Assembly: GCA_938027595.1 (NCBI GenBank)
Contig: CALJAK010000008.1
Coordinates: 62,001 to 126,000, forward strand
Length of the DNA stretch: 64,000 bases
Direction of reading: 5' to 3'
Source: an uncultured Thermoproteales archaeon
GTDB taxonomy: Archaea > Thermoproteota > Thermoprotei > Thermoproteales > Thermoproteaceae
Shown here: in pieces, positions 51,459 through 60,069 of the stretch
How the letters are laid out: the number at the start of each line of letters is the position of its first letter
Numbering within the stretch: the first letter of the stretch is position 1
The notes under the pieces: generated by a model
Database searches by the model: none
What the model saw: the letters and a program-made list of their open reading frames with translations, nothing else
Told to the model about the DNA's origin: nothing
Position numbers and translations under genes: made by a program

Positions 51459-51794
51459 ATGAGGGGAAATGTGAGTGTTACCGTAGATGATTTCCGTAAG
51501 ATTGACTTGAGAATAGGTAAAGTGATAGAGGCCTCCCCAGTGGAGGGGTCACAGAAATTGTTAAAATTGATAGTTGACGCTGGAGTGGAGAAGCGGCAGA
51601 TAGTTGCTGGAATTGCGGAACACTACCGGCCGGAGGAGCTCGTGGGTAAGTACATTGTGATAGTGGCTAACTTAAAGCCCAAGAAGATCATGGGGATAGA
51701 GAGTCAAGGCATGTTGTTGGCTACTTGTGGAAAGCCAGTGATTCTCACTTTGGACAAGCCGGAGGAGGGATATGTGGGGGAGCGAGTTTGTTAA
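51459..51794 (+). CDS. metG2: Methionyl-tRNA synthetase beta subunit / EMAPII-type tRNA-binding protein
   Basis: This protein of about 111 residues is a stand-alone tRNA-binding OB-fold (Trbp111/EMAPII). It shows the family pattern VDDFRKIDLRIGKVIEASPV, then VAGIAEHYRPEELVGKYIVI, VANLKPKKIMGIESQGMLLA at the C-terminal half. It increases tRNA affinity of the catalytic MetRS, which lies three genes on (53117), so the split MetRS genes are nearly adjacent. Start may be GTG at 51468, fitting CTTTAAATA about 24 bp upstream. Confidence 0.92.
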   Translation: MRGNVSVTVDDFRKIDLRIGKVIEASPVEGSQKLLKLIVDAGVEKRQIVAGIAEHYRPEELVGKYIVIVANLKPKKIMGIESQGMLLATCGKPVILTLDKPEEGYVGERVC

Positions 51795-52485
51795 ATTACC
51801 CAGTCACATAGCCGTAATTCCCGACGGCAATAGGCGTTTTGCGAAGAAAGTTGGACTCGACTTATACAGTGCGTACAAGAGTGGCGTGAAGAAAATGAGG
51901 GAGTTTCTCACTTGGGTTCTGGAGTACAGAGACATTAGGTACGTCACGTTGTTTGCCCTCTCTACGGAAAATCTACAACGAGGTAAAGCAGAGTTGGAAG
52001 TATTGTTTAAAATCTTCGAAGAAGAATTTAGGAAGACGTTGGAAGACCCCCTCATACACGAGAACAGAGTGAGGATAAGGACTATTGGCGATAAATCGCT
52101 ACTTCCCGCAAAGATTTTAGAGTTGGTGGAAGAAGCCGAAAATGTGACTAAAAACTATGGCAATTATCACCTTACGTTTGGATTGGGGTATGGGGGGAGG
52201 GGGGAGATTGTGAGGTGTATAAAGAGAGTGATATCGGGCGATGTGTCTCCTCCAGAGAACGAAAGTGATGTGTTCCGGTGTTTAGACACTAGAGAACTGC
52301 CACAGCCCGAGCCGGACGTTCTTCTGAGGACGGGGGGAGAGAAGAGACTTAGTAATTTCCTACTTTACCAAACTGCTTACACTGAGTTAGTTTTTTTAGA
52401 CAAACTATGGCCAGAAATAGAGAGAGAAGACTTACTGTACGTAATTCAAGAGTATTCTCGCAGACAGAGGCGGTTTGGTAAGTGA
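51772..52485 (+). CDS. uppS: cis-Prenyltransferase (polyprenyl diphosphate synthase)
   Basis: This 237-residue enzyme extends isoprenoid chains in cis to make the lipid carrier for glycosylation. The active site is HIAVIPDGNRRFAKK (Asp at the P-loop-like start), with FALSTENLQRGKAELEVLF (about residue 62) and PEPDVLLRTGGEKRLSNFLL (about 183) and WPEIEREDL at the C-terminal end. The GTG start overlaps the MetRS beta gene by 23 bp. A DedA-type membrane protein follows in GTGA overlap. Confidence 0.95.
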   Translation: MWGSEFVKLPSHIAVIPDGNRRFAKKVGLDLYSAYKSGVKKMREFLTWVLEYRDIRYVTLFALSTENLQRGKAELEVLFKIFEEEFRKTLEDPLIHENRVRIRTIGDKSLLPAKILELVEEAENVTKNYGNYHLTFGLGYGGRGEIVRCIKRVISGDVSPPENESDVFRCLDTRELPQPEPDVLLRTGGEKRLSNFLLYQTAYTELVFLDKLWPEIEREDLLYVIQEYSRRQRRFGK

Positions 52486-53096
52486 GTTGGTTAGAGTTAA
52501 CTGCTGTATTCTTTGCAGTATTTACTTCACACGTTATCCCCTTCATACCGCTGCCTGGTTACCTAGCTACAATTACGTACGTAGCTGTACATAGAACTCC
52601 AGTAGAATTAATCCTCGCGGCTCTCGCCACGGCTTTAGGCGCTGCGTTGGGTAAAATTGTGGTTTTTCTATACGGCTACGGCGTTGGTAAAATAGTTATG
52701 CGAAACGAGTTAGAATACGCCAAGAAGTTCTTCCGGAGGATATCTAAGTGGGGCATAGACGTGGCGGTGTTCATATTCGCCATATCGCCGTTGGCAGACG
52801 ACGTTCTCTACATACCGCTGGGGGCCGCTGGGTATAGCATTAAACGTTTTTTCGCAGTAGTTCTCGCCGGGAAGCTTGTCCTTGCGTTAATTATCGTATT
52901 CGCTGCGGATTTAACAACAACTCTAGTGGAGGAATTCACGGGGTCCACTTGGCTCTCTATGGCTGTAATGGCTATAATCACTATATTAGCTACATTTCTA
53001 GTACTTAGGATAAAGTGGTCTAAAGTACTTGAAGCGTATGAAGCGGGCGGAATGCGCGAAGCCATCAAAGCCATGTTGAAATCTATAGGCATATAA
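52482..53096 (+). CDS. DedA/VTT-domain membrane protein
   Basis: This 204-residue protein has about five hydrophobic segments and the family-type residues: [17 protein letters not shown], the glycine-rich [20 protein letters not shown] (about residue 50), and [19 protein letters not shown] (about 103). In bacteria some DedA proteins return undecaprenyl phosphate across the membrane. Overlap with uppS (GTGA) makes a similar polyprenyl-phosphate role attractive here, but that is inference. MetRS follows after 20 bp with its own AT box. Confidence 0.82.
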   Translation: MSWLELTAVFFAVFTSHVIPFIPLPGYLATITYVAVHRTPVELILAALATALGAALGKIVVFLYGYGVGKIVMRNELEYAKKFFRRISKWGIDVAVFIFAISPLADDVLYIPLGAAGYSIKRFFAVVLAGKLVLALIIVFAADLTTTLVEEFTGSTWLSMAVMAIITILATFLVLRIKWSKVLEAYEAGGMREAIKAMLKSIGI

Positions 53097-53116
53097 ACAT
53101 AGAGATTTACACAATT

Positions 53117-54820
53117 GTGAAGTACGTAGTTGGCTCCGCTTGGCCGTATGTACAGACAGTGCCACATTTGGGAAACATGATAGGCTCTGTGTTGTCTGCA
53201 GATGTATACGCTAGATACCTAAGGCTGAGGGGACATGACGTAGTTTTCATCTCGGGCAGCGATATGCACGGCACGCCGATAGAAGTAGAAGCAATACAAT
53301 TAGGCGTAAGTCCGCACGAATACGCCGAGAGAATGCACAAAATAGTCGCCGAGTTATTTAAACGTTGGGATATCTCTTTCGACCTCTATACTCACACCCA
53401 TACAGACACACACGTGAAATTCGTCCAAGAATTCTATCGTAAAGTGTACGAAAACAACTACATATTCCACAAAGAAGAAGAAATCCCCTATTGTCCAAAT
53501 GACGGAATATACCTACCGGACAGATTCGTCGTGGGCAAATGCCCCCACTGTGGATACGAAAGAGCTAGGGGGGATCAATGCGAAAATTGTGGCCGTTTGT
53601 TAGACCCGCGGCAGTTGGTAGAGCCTAAATGTGCAATATGCAACGGCGCTCCCATTTGGAGACTCACACGACATTGGTATCTAGATTTGAAAAAACTCGA
53701 GGACAAAGTGAGAGAATACGTAGAGAAGAACCCCCACCTCCCCCCCGCGGCGAGAGAAATGTCGCTGGCCATGTTGAGAGAGGGGTTGAAACCGCGGGCG
53801 GTCACAAGAGATAACAAATGGGGTATACCCGCTCCTTTCCCCGGCGCGGAGGACAAAACGATATACGTTTGGTTCGAAGCTGTGTTGGGCTACATCTCTG
53901 CAGTGATCGAATTGACTACATCTCGTGGCGATTCAGAAGGCTGGAAGAAGTACTGGACGGAACAAGATACGCGTATTGTGTTTTTCGTAGGCAAAGACAA
54001 CGTGCCTTTCCACGTAGTGATTCTGCCGGCTTTGCTCATAGCTGCAGGCGGTTACACTATGCCTACTACAACTGCCTCTACAGAATTCCTCATGTATGAA
54101 GGCGATAAGTTCTCCAAGAGTAGACGGTGGGGTATTTGGATAGACGAAGCTCTACAACTCCTCCCCCCAGACTATTGGCGGTTTGTATTGATTTACATCC
54201 GGCCGGAGAACAGAGACGCAAATTTCACGTGGACGGCGGCTTTGGAGATAATAAACAAAGTGATGAACGACGACGTGGGGAATTACGTCAATAGGGTACT
54301 CACACTGGCGAAGAGACACGTAGGCGGGGTCCCCCCCGAGGGTTCCCCCACGGAGTTGGAGATAGATTTCTGGAGTAGAGTCTACAAATTGTTCAAAGAC
54401 GCCGAGAGATACTACGACGCTATAGAGTTGAAAAACGCGCTACATGCCGTTGTGGAAATTGCCAGAGAAGGCAATAGATATCTCAACGCACGCGCGCCGT
54501 GGGATTTGTACAAGAGAAACGTAGAAGAAGCCAACGCAGTGTTGCACTACGCTTATAGATCGTTGAAGTTGTTAGCAGCTGGTCTAGCTCCAATAACGCC
54601 GCGAGTTGTAGAAAAACTGTGGAGCGCCATGGGTCAAACAACGCAACTCACTTGGGAAGAAGCGCAGCGACCGCCGACGCCCGGCGCTCCTCTGGGCGAT
54701 GTGAAACCACTCTTTAGGAAAATCAGTGAAGAAGAAGCTAGAGAGTTACTACGCCGCTTGGAAGAAATTCGGGCGAAGAAATCCACAGCTAAATACCCCT
54801 GGGAACAAGTTATTCTATAG
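53117..54820 (+). CDS. metG: Methionyl-tRNA synthetase catalytic subunit
   Basis: This 567-residue class I synthetase has the HIGH-equivalent [10 protein letters not shown] with [13 protein letters not shown] at the start, two zinc knuckles ([17 protein letters not shown] and the later [10 protein letters not shown]), and the KMSKS-equivalent [10 protein letters not shown] (about residue 333). It lacks the C-terminal tRNA-binding domain, which is the separate gene at 51459. GTG at 53117 has an AT box (CATATAAAC) 20-28 bp upstream, inside the end of the DedA gene. The 3' end overlaps the MiaB-like gene by 11 bp. Confidence 0.96.
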   Translation: MKYVVGSAWPYVQTVPHLGNMIGSVLSADVYARYLRLRGHDVVFISGSDMHGTPIEVEAIQLGVSPHEYAERMHKIVAELFKRWDISFDLYTHTHTDTHVKFVQEFYRKVYENNYIFHKEEEIPYCPNDGIYLPDRFVVGKCPHCGYERARGDQCENCGRLLDPRQLVEPKCAICNGAPIWRLTRHWYLDLKKLEDKVREYVEKNPHLPPAAREMSLAMLREGLKPRAVTRDNKWGIPAPFPGAEDKTIYVWFEAVLGYISAVIELTTSRGDSEGWKKYWTEQDTRIVFFVGKDNVPFHVVILPALLIAAGGYTMPTTTASTEFLMYEGDKFSKSRRWGIWIDEALQLLPPDYWRFVLIYIRPENRDANFTWTAALEIINKVMNDDVGNYVNRVLTLAKRHVGGVPPEGSPTELEIDFWSRVYKLFKDAERYYDAIELKNALHAVVEIAREGNRYLNARAPWDLYKRNVEEANAVLHYAYRSLKLLAAGLAPITPRVVEKLWSAMGQTTQLTWEEAQRPPTPGAPLGDVKPLFRKISEEEARELLRRLEEIRAKKSTAKYPWEQVIL

Positions 54821-56054
54821 CGCCGTATAGATACACGGGGCTGGCTCCCACTAGCCTCACTTTCAGAAACTCCCCCAGCGGCCTCTCTCCCCTACTCACC
54901 ACCACCTGTCTATAATCGCTAGCTCTCCCCACTACAAGTCCGTGGTCTACCTCCGTGAGTAACACTACGTCTCTCTCGCCCACTCTAACGCCGTTGCGGA
55001 GGTGTGCAATTCTCAACGCTAGTTGAGACAGTATTTTACTCCGCTTCTTCTTCTCGGCGTCTGGAACTTGGTTGTTCGCCACTGCGGCTTCTGTGAAAGG
55101 TCTTGGACTGAAGCGAGCTACATGTACTTTGTCAAATTGTAACTCTTCTACTAACTCTAGTGTAGCTTGGAAATCTTCTTCTCTCTCGCCGGGGAACCCC
55201 ACGATTATGTCTGTGGCGATGAAGGCGTTGTGTCCCACAGTCCGTCTTATTTTAAACACTAGAGACTTATACTCGTCTGCCGTATACCGCCGCCCCATAG
55301 CTCTCAGTATCTTATCGCTGCCCGATTGGACTGGCAAGTGGAAAAAGCGGTAGACTCTGTGGTCGTTTTTCACAATGTCTACGATTTGATCTGCAAATTT
55401 TTCGAAAACCCAAGGCTCGGACATGCCGATTCTCACTCTGTACTCTCCCTCTACTTCTCTCAAGAGTCGTTCTAACAAACTGGGTAGTGTCCACCCGTTG
55501 TTCCACTTCATGTCGAAGCCGTAGGTAATTACGTCTTGGCCAGTGAGGTATATCTCTCTGGCCCCACGCTCTACGGCTTTTTTGACGTGTTTCAACACGT
55601 CGTCTGGACTTGCGCTCTTCACATAACCGGCGCCCCCCCTGGTGTATTTAGTGGCGCAGAAGGTGCAATTGCCTAGACATCCAACTTGGAGTGGTATTGT
55701 GAAGACCACACCCCCCACGTACTCCGGTAGTCTCTTCATCTCTCTCTCGGCGCCGCCCTCCACTTGCTCTGGGTAAACCAACGCCGCCTCCGGCGCTATG
55801 GACTTGATGGTGTATGGCCTTAGCTTGGCTAGGCAGCCAGCCACAATGAGGGGCTTGCCCGCGGCGGCTAATTGTTTAATTCGCGCTAGTTGGCGCACTT
55901 CTCCATCTTCTCTCACTGCACATGTGTAGATCAAAACTACGTCAGCTTCTCTCACGTCGGCGGCGGTCTCCATGCCGAGTCGTTGTCTCAACACCTCGGC
56001 GTCTGCCTTAGCTAACCAACAACCGTAAGTCTCCACGTAGCTCTTCACAACCAT
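54810..56054 (-). CDS. tRNA-t6A37 methylthiotransferase (archaeal MiaB/e-MtaB)
   Basis: This 414-residue radical-SAM enzyme adds a methylthio group to t6A37. The N-terminal UPF0004 domain holds three cysteines ([30 protein letters not shown]). The radical-SAM triad is [18 protein letters not shown] (about residue 125). A TRAM domain (about 355-414) ends it. e-MtaB matches this length. Sua5 at 35908 supplies the first step of the same modification. It converges with metG. Confidence 0.93.
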   Translation of the reverse strand: MVVKSYVETYGCWLAKADAEVLRQRLGMETAADVREADVVLIYTCAVREDGEVRQLARIKQLAAAGKPLIVAGCLAKLRPYTIKSIAPEAALVYPEQVEGGAEREMKRLPEYVGGVVFTIPLQVGCLGNCTFCATKYTRGGAGYVKSASPDDVLKHVKKAVERGAREIYLTGQDVITYGFDMKWNNGWTLPSLLERLLREVEGEYRVRIGMSEPWVFEKFADQIVDIVKNDHRVYRFFHLPVQSGSDKILRAMGRRYTADEYKSLVFKIRRTVGHNAFIATDIIVGFPGEREEDFQATLELVEELQFDKVHVARFSPRPFTEAAVANNQVPDAEKKKRSKILSQLALRIAHLRNGVRVGERDVVLLTEVDHGLVVGRASDYRQVVVSRGERPLGEFLKVRLVGASPVYLYGAIE

Positions 56055-56070
56055 GTACAGAAGTCTACAT

Positions 56071-56370
56071 TTAAGTCTGGTGGCTGGGGCAGAGTTTCTT
56101 GTCTACAACGAGGTAAGTCACTGTCTCATTTTCAAAATCTCGAATTTCTTCTAGCGTTAGTAGACAACCGCAGGCGGGTTTTATATATATACGTCTAACT
56201 ACGCTGGTGATGTCTTCTCTTATCTTCTTTACTCTAATCTCGCCGCTCTCTATTGTGAATATGGAAATTTTGTCACGTTTCGTCAAGACGCCCCAGTTTT
56301 CAAGCACCGCAGCGCCCTCAGGCGGCTCCCCCTCGAAGATGAATACTTTACTACGTACAACTCTCTGCAT
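56071..56370 (-). CDS. Protein of unknown function
   Basis: This 99-residue protein is soluble and beta-rich (SKVFIFEGEPPEGAAVLENW, ISIFTIESGEIRVKK, TYLVVDKKLCPS), with cysteines in PACGCLLTLEE and KKLCP that could bind metal. The ATG at 56370 fits the AT box at 56383-56394. It lies 16 bp before the MiaB-like gene on the same strand, so both may share a transcript. No family recognised. Confidence 0.65.
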   Translation of the reverse strand: MQRVVRSKVFIFEGEPPEGAAVLENWGVLTKRDKISIFTIESGEIRVKKIREDITSVVRRIYIKPACGCLLTLEEIRDFENETVTYLVVDKKLCPSHQT

Positions 56371-56382
56371 ATATAGATTTAA

Positions 56383-56394
56383 CCATATATTTAA
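56383..56394. promoter_or_regulatory. AT box shared by divergent genes
   Basis: CCATATATTTAAG-type sequence centred about 19 bp from the ATG at 56370 (-) and 22 bp from the ATG at 56411 (+); the only AT-rich box in the 40-bp gap. Confidence 0.5.
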
Positions 56395-56410
56395 GTGTAA
56401 ACAATTCGCC

Positions 56411-57286
56411 ATGATTAGTCACATTGCCGATATAAAAATTGGCGATGGCTACCCACCCCGCGTGGTTGCTGTGTTGAATCTCTCCCCCGAGTCTTTCTAC
56501 AAGGGGTCAGTAGCTGTAGACAACGCCTTGGATAAAGCACTCGACTTAGAGAAATACGCTGATGTTGTAGACGTCGGCGCCATGTCCACTGCGCCTTATA
56601 TAGACAGTTGGATATCGCCAGAGAAAGAGTTGGAGAGACTAGCCGCAGTTCTGCCGGAGTTAGTGAAAAACCTCGAGAGACCCATATCTGTAGACACTTA
56701 CCGACCGCATGTGGCTGAATATGCCCTCAAAACAGGCGCGGCGGCTGTAAACGACGTGACTGGTGGGAAGTTATATCCAGAAATGTGTAAAGTAGTTAGA
56801 GAATACGATGCGTCAGTCATATTAGTAGCTAGAGAGAGACAACCCACACAAGGCACGCCGATTGAGAGAGTGATAAATGCGCTTAGGGAATCTGTACAAC
56901 ATTTCGAAAACTGCGGCGTAGAGCCGCACAAAATCATCATAGACCCAGGCGTAGGCTTCCCCACGCTCCCACCCAGCGACGAGCCGTATGTAGTCAAAGG
57001 AGAATATAGACACGGCCACGAGAAGTGGCCGTGGTGGAAGTGGGACATGTACATACTCGCTAAGTTGGAAATGTTGAAGACTTTGAATAAACCAATTCTA
57101 GTGGGAGTCTCCAGGAAGTCTTTCCTCCGTAAAATTGTAAATGTCAAAAACCCAGAAGAAGTGTTACCCGCGTCGCTAGCTGCGGAGACAATAGCTGTAC
57201 TACACGGCGCACATGCCATAAGAACACACAACCCCAGAGAGACTAGACAAGCGATAGAAATAGCCCACGCCGCTAGACACTTCTAA
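56411..57286 (+). CDS. Dihydropteroate-synthase-related protein
   Basis: This 291-residue TIM-barrel protein follows the pterin-binding family: VVAVLNLSPESFYKGSV (family NxxxDSF-like start), YADVVDVGAMSTAP (about residue 55), RPISVDTYRPHVAEYALKTG (about 95), AAVNDVTGGKLYP, a late IIIDPGVGFP (about 178) and VGVSRKSFLRKI (about 235, the family SRK motif). It may serve tetrahydromethanopterin or folate-type synthesis, or a divergent role. No other pterin gene is nearby. 142 bp to tRNA-Leu hold its AT box and a short unexplained stretch. Confidence 0.88.
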   Translation: MISHIADIKIGDGYPPRVVAVLNLSPESFYKGSVAVDNALDKALDLEKYADVVDVGAMSTAPYIDSWISPEKELERLAAVLPELVKNLERPISVDTYRPHVAEYALKTGAAAVNDVTGGKLYPEMCKVVREYDASVILVARERQPTQGTPIERVINALRESVQHFENCGVEPHKIIIDPGVGFPTLPPSDEPYVVKGEYRHGHEKWPWWKWDMYILAKLEMLKTLNKPILVGVSRKSFLRKIVNVKNPEEVLPASLAAETIAVLHGAHAIRTHNPRETRQAIEIAHAARHF

Positions 57287-57428
57287 ACTTGAGAACACAC
57301 TGGAGCTACTCAGTTTGTCGCCGCCTAACGTCTGGGAGGCTTTTCCACTTGACTCACGAAGAGTTTGCTAAAGTTGGACATTGTTTGGATAGAGAAAAAT
57401 TCATAAATTTAGTACTGTGTCGATAGTG

Positions 57429-57513
57429 GCGGGGGTGCCCGAGCTAGGTCAAAGGGGCAGGGTTCAGGTCCCTGTGGCGTAGGCCTGCGTGGGTTCAAAT
57501 CCCACCCCCCGCA
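57429..57513 (+). tRNA. tRNA-Leu(CAG), no intron
   Basis: GCGGGGG (57429-57435) pairs with CCCCCGC (57506-57512), with discriminator A. The anticodon stem CAGGG/CCCTG encloses TTCAGGT, giving anticodon CAG. A long variable arm (TGGCGTAGGCCTGC region) and the T arm GTGGG-TTCAAAT-CCCAC identify a class II tRNA-Leu. No CCA is encoded and no intron is needed. An AT box (TTCATAAATTTA, about 57400-57411) precedes it. Confidence 0.95.
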
Positions 57514-57653
57514 CGTCGTTTTGTGTTAACAACTCTGCCGCGAAAGTTAGAGTTTCTTCTAATTTCTGTTCAATTGTTTATCTAGTTAGAACTTGTTTCT
57601 ACTTGAAAGTATTAACAATGTTAACGCTTATAAATAGATAATATTCAGATACT

Positions 57654-58646
57654 GTGGGAGGGGGATCTAAATCCCGAAAGAAATACACCATAGCGATAAC
57701 AACAGTGGCGATTTTGGCAATTGTATATCTACTTTGGTCAAGTGGGGGGAAATTCAGCGCGGAGACGGGGAGGGGGGAGGAAGCCCAAGCGAGAGACAGC
57801 GGGTCCGCAGCGAAGATAGACAAATTGACTATCGTAGTTAACCCAATACCTAGAGATAGAGTAGAGAGAGAAGCTAAAGAGTTGGAGGAGTTTCTAGAGT
57901 CGAGGCTTGGAGTAGATGTGGAGTTGTATTTTCCGCTTAACGTAGCGGCTATTGTCGAAGCTCTGCGGTTCGGTCACGCGCAAGTTGCGCTCGGGGTGGG
58001 CGCTCTGCCCGCTTCTTTAGCGCTTAGCCTCGCCGACGTGGAGCTACTGTTGGTAGAAGTGAGAGAAGTCATACTGAGCGATAGACTGACTGAAGCTCCC
58101 TACTATTATTCGCATTGGATTGTGCTTAAAGACTCGCCCTATGGAAAATTAACAGAGTTAAAGGGGAAGAGAGTTTGTTTCCCCAGCGAGCTCTCCACCT
58201 CTGGATACATATTTCCAATGTACAGAATGGTGCAACTCGGCTATTTGAAACCGCCGGTTGACCCAAAGCAGTTCTTCGGCGAAGTGGTATTCGGCGGTGG
58301 TTACGCACAGTGTTGGGAAGCTCTAAAGAAGGGACATGTAGATGTGACAATCATGGCGGGGGACGTGCCGGCTAAGTTATACTGGGAGGCTATGAACGGC
58401 AGTAGAGTTCTCGAGAGCCAAGGCCCCATACCCTCTCACGTAGTGCTCGTCTCTAAGAAGATACCTAGGGAATTCAGAGATAAGATAAAGTCAGCGTTGT
58501 TGGAGCTAAACGACAGGCGTGACTTAATGAGGAAGTTTGTGTCTGGAATTTTCGTACGGTTTGAAGAAAGGACCGCAGAGGAACACCTAGGGCTTTTGAT
58601 GAAAGCGCTGGAGGAAACTGGACTGAGGGAGAAATACCTCAAATGA
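57654..58646 (+). CDS. PhnD/PtxB-type ABC transporter substrate-binding protein
   Basis: This 330-residue protein has one N-terminal helix (YTIAITTVAILAIVYLLW) that anchors it outside the cell, a short linker, and a periplasmic-binding domain of the PhnD family: KLTIVVNPIPRDRVEREAKE, FGHAQVALGVGALPASLAL, YSHWIVLKDSPYGKLTEL then KGKRVCFPSELSTSGYIFP (family STSGY loop, here with a nearby Cys). The family binds phosphonate, phosphite or, in AioX, arsenite. GTG at 57654 has GCTTATAAATAG about 22 bp upstream. Coupled to the ATPase by ATGA. Confidence 0.9.
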   Translation: MGGGSKSRKKYTIAITTVAILAIVYLLWSSGGKFSAETGRGEEAQARDSGSAAKIDKLTIVVNPIPRDRVEREAKELEEFLESRLGVDVELYFPLNVAAIVEALRFGHAQVALGVGALPASLALSLADVELLLVEVREVILSDRLTEAPYYYSHWIVLKDSPYGKLTELKGKRVCFPSELSTSGYIFPMYRMVQLGYLKPPVDPKQFFGEVVFGGGYAQCWEALKKGHVDVTIMAGDVPAKLYWEAMNGSRVLESQGPIPSHVVLVSKKIPREFRDKIKSALLELNDRRDLMRKFVSGIFVRFEERTAEEHLGLLMKALEETGLREKYLK

Positions 58647-59323
58647 AGTTCCAACTCCAACATCCTGTTTTTTTGAGAAACGTGTCGTTTAACTACGGCA
58701 ATGGATTGTTATTGCGCGACGTGAATCTCCTAGTTGACTACGGAGAAGCTGTGGCCATAATGGGCAGAAGTGGCGCTGGGAAAACCACTTTGCTTAAGAT
58801 AATTTCCGGACTGTTGAAACCGACTGGGGGCTATGTGGAGGTGTTCGGATGTCCTATGTCTTTTGGTTGTGTTAAACACATCAGAAGAAGGATTGCTTAT
58901 ATACCGCAAAATTTGGCGTTGATAGAGAGCGAAACGGCTTTATACAACGTGCTACTGGCTAGAGCTCCCAACAAACCGTTGAGGTTCATAACGAGTCTGT
59001 GGAGCCGCAGCGATGTGGAAGAAGCACTGGGAGTTCTCAAAGCTGTCGGTTTGGGAGACAAAGCGAAGACGAAAGTGGAAAAACTCAGCGGCGGCGAGAA
59101 GCAGAGAGTCGCCATAGCCAGAGCGATTTTCCAAAGAGCAGACGTCTTGTTGGCGGACGAGCCGGTTTCCAGTCTGGACTTCGACACAGCCGAGGCGATA
59201 GTGGACATGTTAATCAGCCTTAAGTCCAAGGGGATTACAATCATCGCAGTGATGCACGACAGAGAGTTGGCTTTTAAGTATTTCGACAAGATATATGTGT
59301 TAGAGAACGGGGTTTTGAAATAA
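58643..59323 (+). CDS. ABC transporter ATP-binding protein, PhnC type
   Basis: This 226-residue ATPase has Walker A IMGRSGAGKTTLLKII (about residue 38), Q-loop YIPQNLALIESETAL (about 90), the ABC signature KLSGGEKQRVAIARAI (about 147), Walker B VLLADEPVSSLDFDTA (about 168), and the switch His in VMHDRELA. The subgroup fits PhnC with the PhnD and PhnE neighbours. Start and stop overlap both neighbours (ATGA and TAATG), so the three are one unit. Confidence 0.94.
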   Translation: MKFQLQHPVFLRNVSFNYGNGLLLRDVNLLVDYGEAVAIMGRSGAGKTTLLKIISGLLKPTGGYVEVFGCPMSFGCVKHIRRRIAYIPQNLALIESETALYNVLLARAPNKPLRFITSLWSRSDVEEALGVLKAVGLGDKAKTKVEKLSGGEKQRVAIARAIFQRADVLLADEPVSSLDFDTAEAIVDMLISLKSKGITIIAVMHDRELAFKYFDKIYVLENGVLK

Positions 59324-60051
59324 TGAGAATTCTACTGTCGACGTTTATAACTCTATTAATCTTCTCTTATTTGTTAGATGTCGCAAATCCGCTGTTGTGG
59401 ACCAAGCTGGGGACAAACGCTGCGTTGTTTTTGTCAGAGTTGAGAATAGAGTGGGGGGTTATGAACGACGCATTGTTTGCAGTTTACGAAACTCTCGTCA
59501 TATCGCTTTTCGGAGTCTCCGGCGGAGTTCTACTGGCTTATTTACTAGCGCCGTTGGCGAGCCCCTTGATTATGCCCCCCGCGGCGGCAGCGGCGTTTAG
59601 AACGTTAGCGAATTTCGTGAGGTCTGTGCCGGCTGTAGTGTGGGCGATATTTTTCGTAATACTTGCGGGACCCGGCCCTAGAGCTGGCGCTCTCGCGTTA
59701 GTTATATACACCTCCATATACTTGATTAAGTTTTTCTACGAGACGTTGGAAGCAGTTGACAGAGAGCTTTACAACTCGCTGAAAGTGATGGGTCTCAGCG
59801 GTTTGCCGCTGGCGTTTGCGTTGTATACACACGCCAAGAGGCATATAGTTACTCAAATTTTGTTCATGTTGGAGTACAACGTGAGAACTGCCACAATTCT
59901 AGGGCTCGTGGGAGCCGGCGGCGTTGGGTATTACATAGCTCACTACTTGAGTCTGTTGAACTACTCAGCAGTAATGACGTTTGTAATTGCCACGCTGGCG
60001 TTGGTAATTACAATAGATTTAGTCAGTTACGCAGTTAGAAGAATTATATAG
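59323..60051 (+). CDS. ABC transporter permease, PhnE type
   Basis: This 242-residue permease has six hydrophobic segments and the EAA-like coupling loop around residues 145-165 (ETLEAVDRELYNSLKVMGLS). VRSVPAVVWAIFFVILAGPG (about 103) and VGAGGVGYYIAHYLSLLNYS (about 195) are characteristic of PhnE. It completes a PhnD-C-E importer. An ACR3-type exporter gene begins 18 bp downstream on the same strand. Confidence 0.93.
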   Translation: MRILLSTFITLLIFSYLLDVANPLLWTKLGTNAALFLSELRIEWGVMNDALFAVYETLVISLFGVSGGVLLAYLLAPLASPLIMPPAAAAAFRTLANFVRSVPAVVWAIFFVILAGPGPRAGALALVIYTSIYLIKFFYETLEAVDRELYNSLKVMGLSGLPLAFALYTHAKRHIVTQILFMLEYNVRTATILGLVGAGGVGYYIAHYLSLLNYSAVMTFVIATLALVITIDLVSYAVRRII

Positions 60052-60069
60052 AGCGTTGATTAAGACGTA

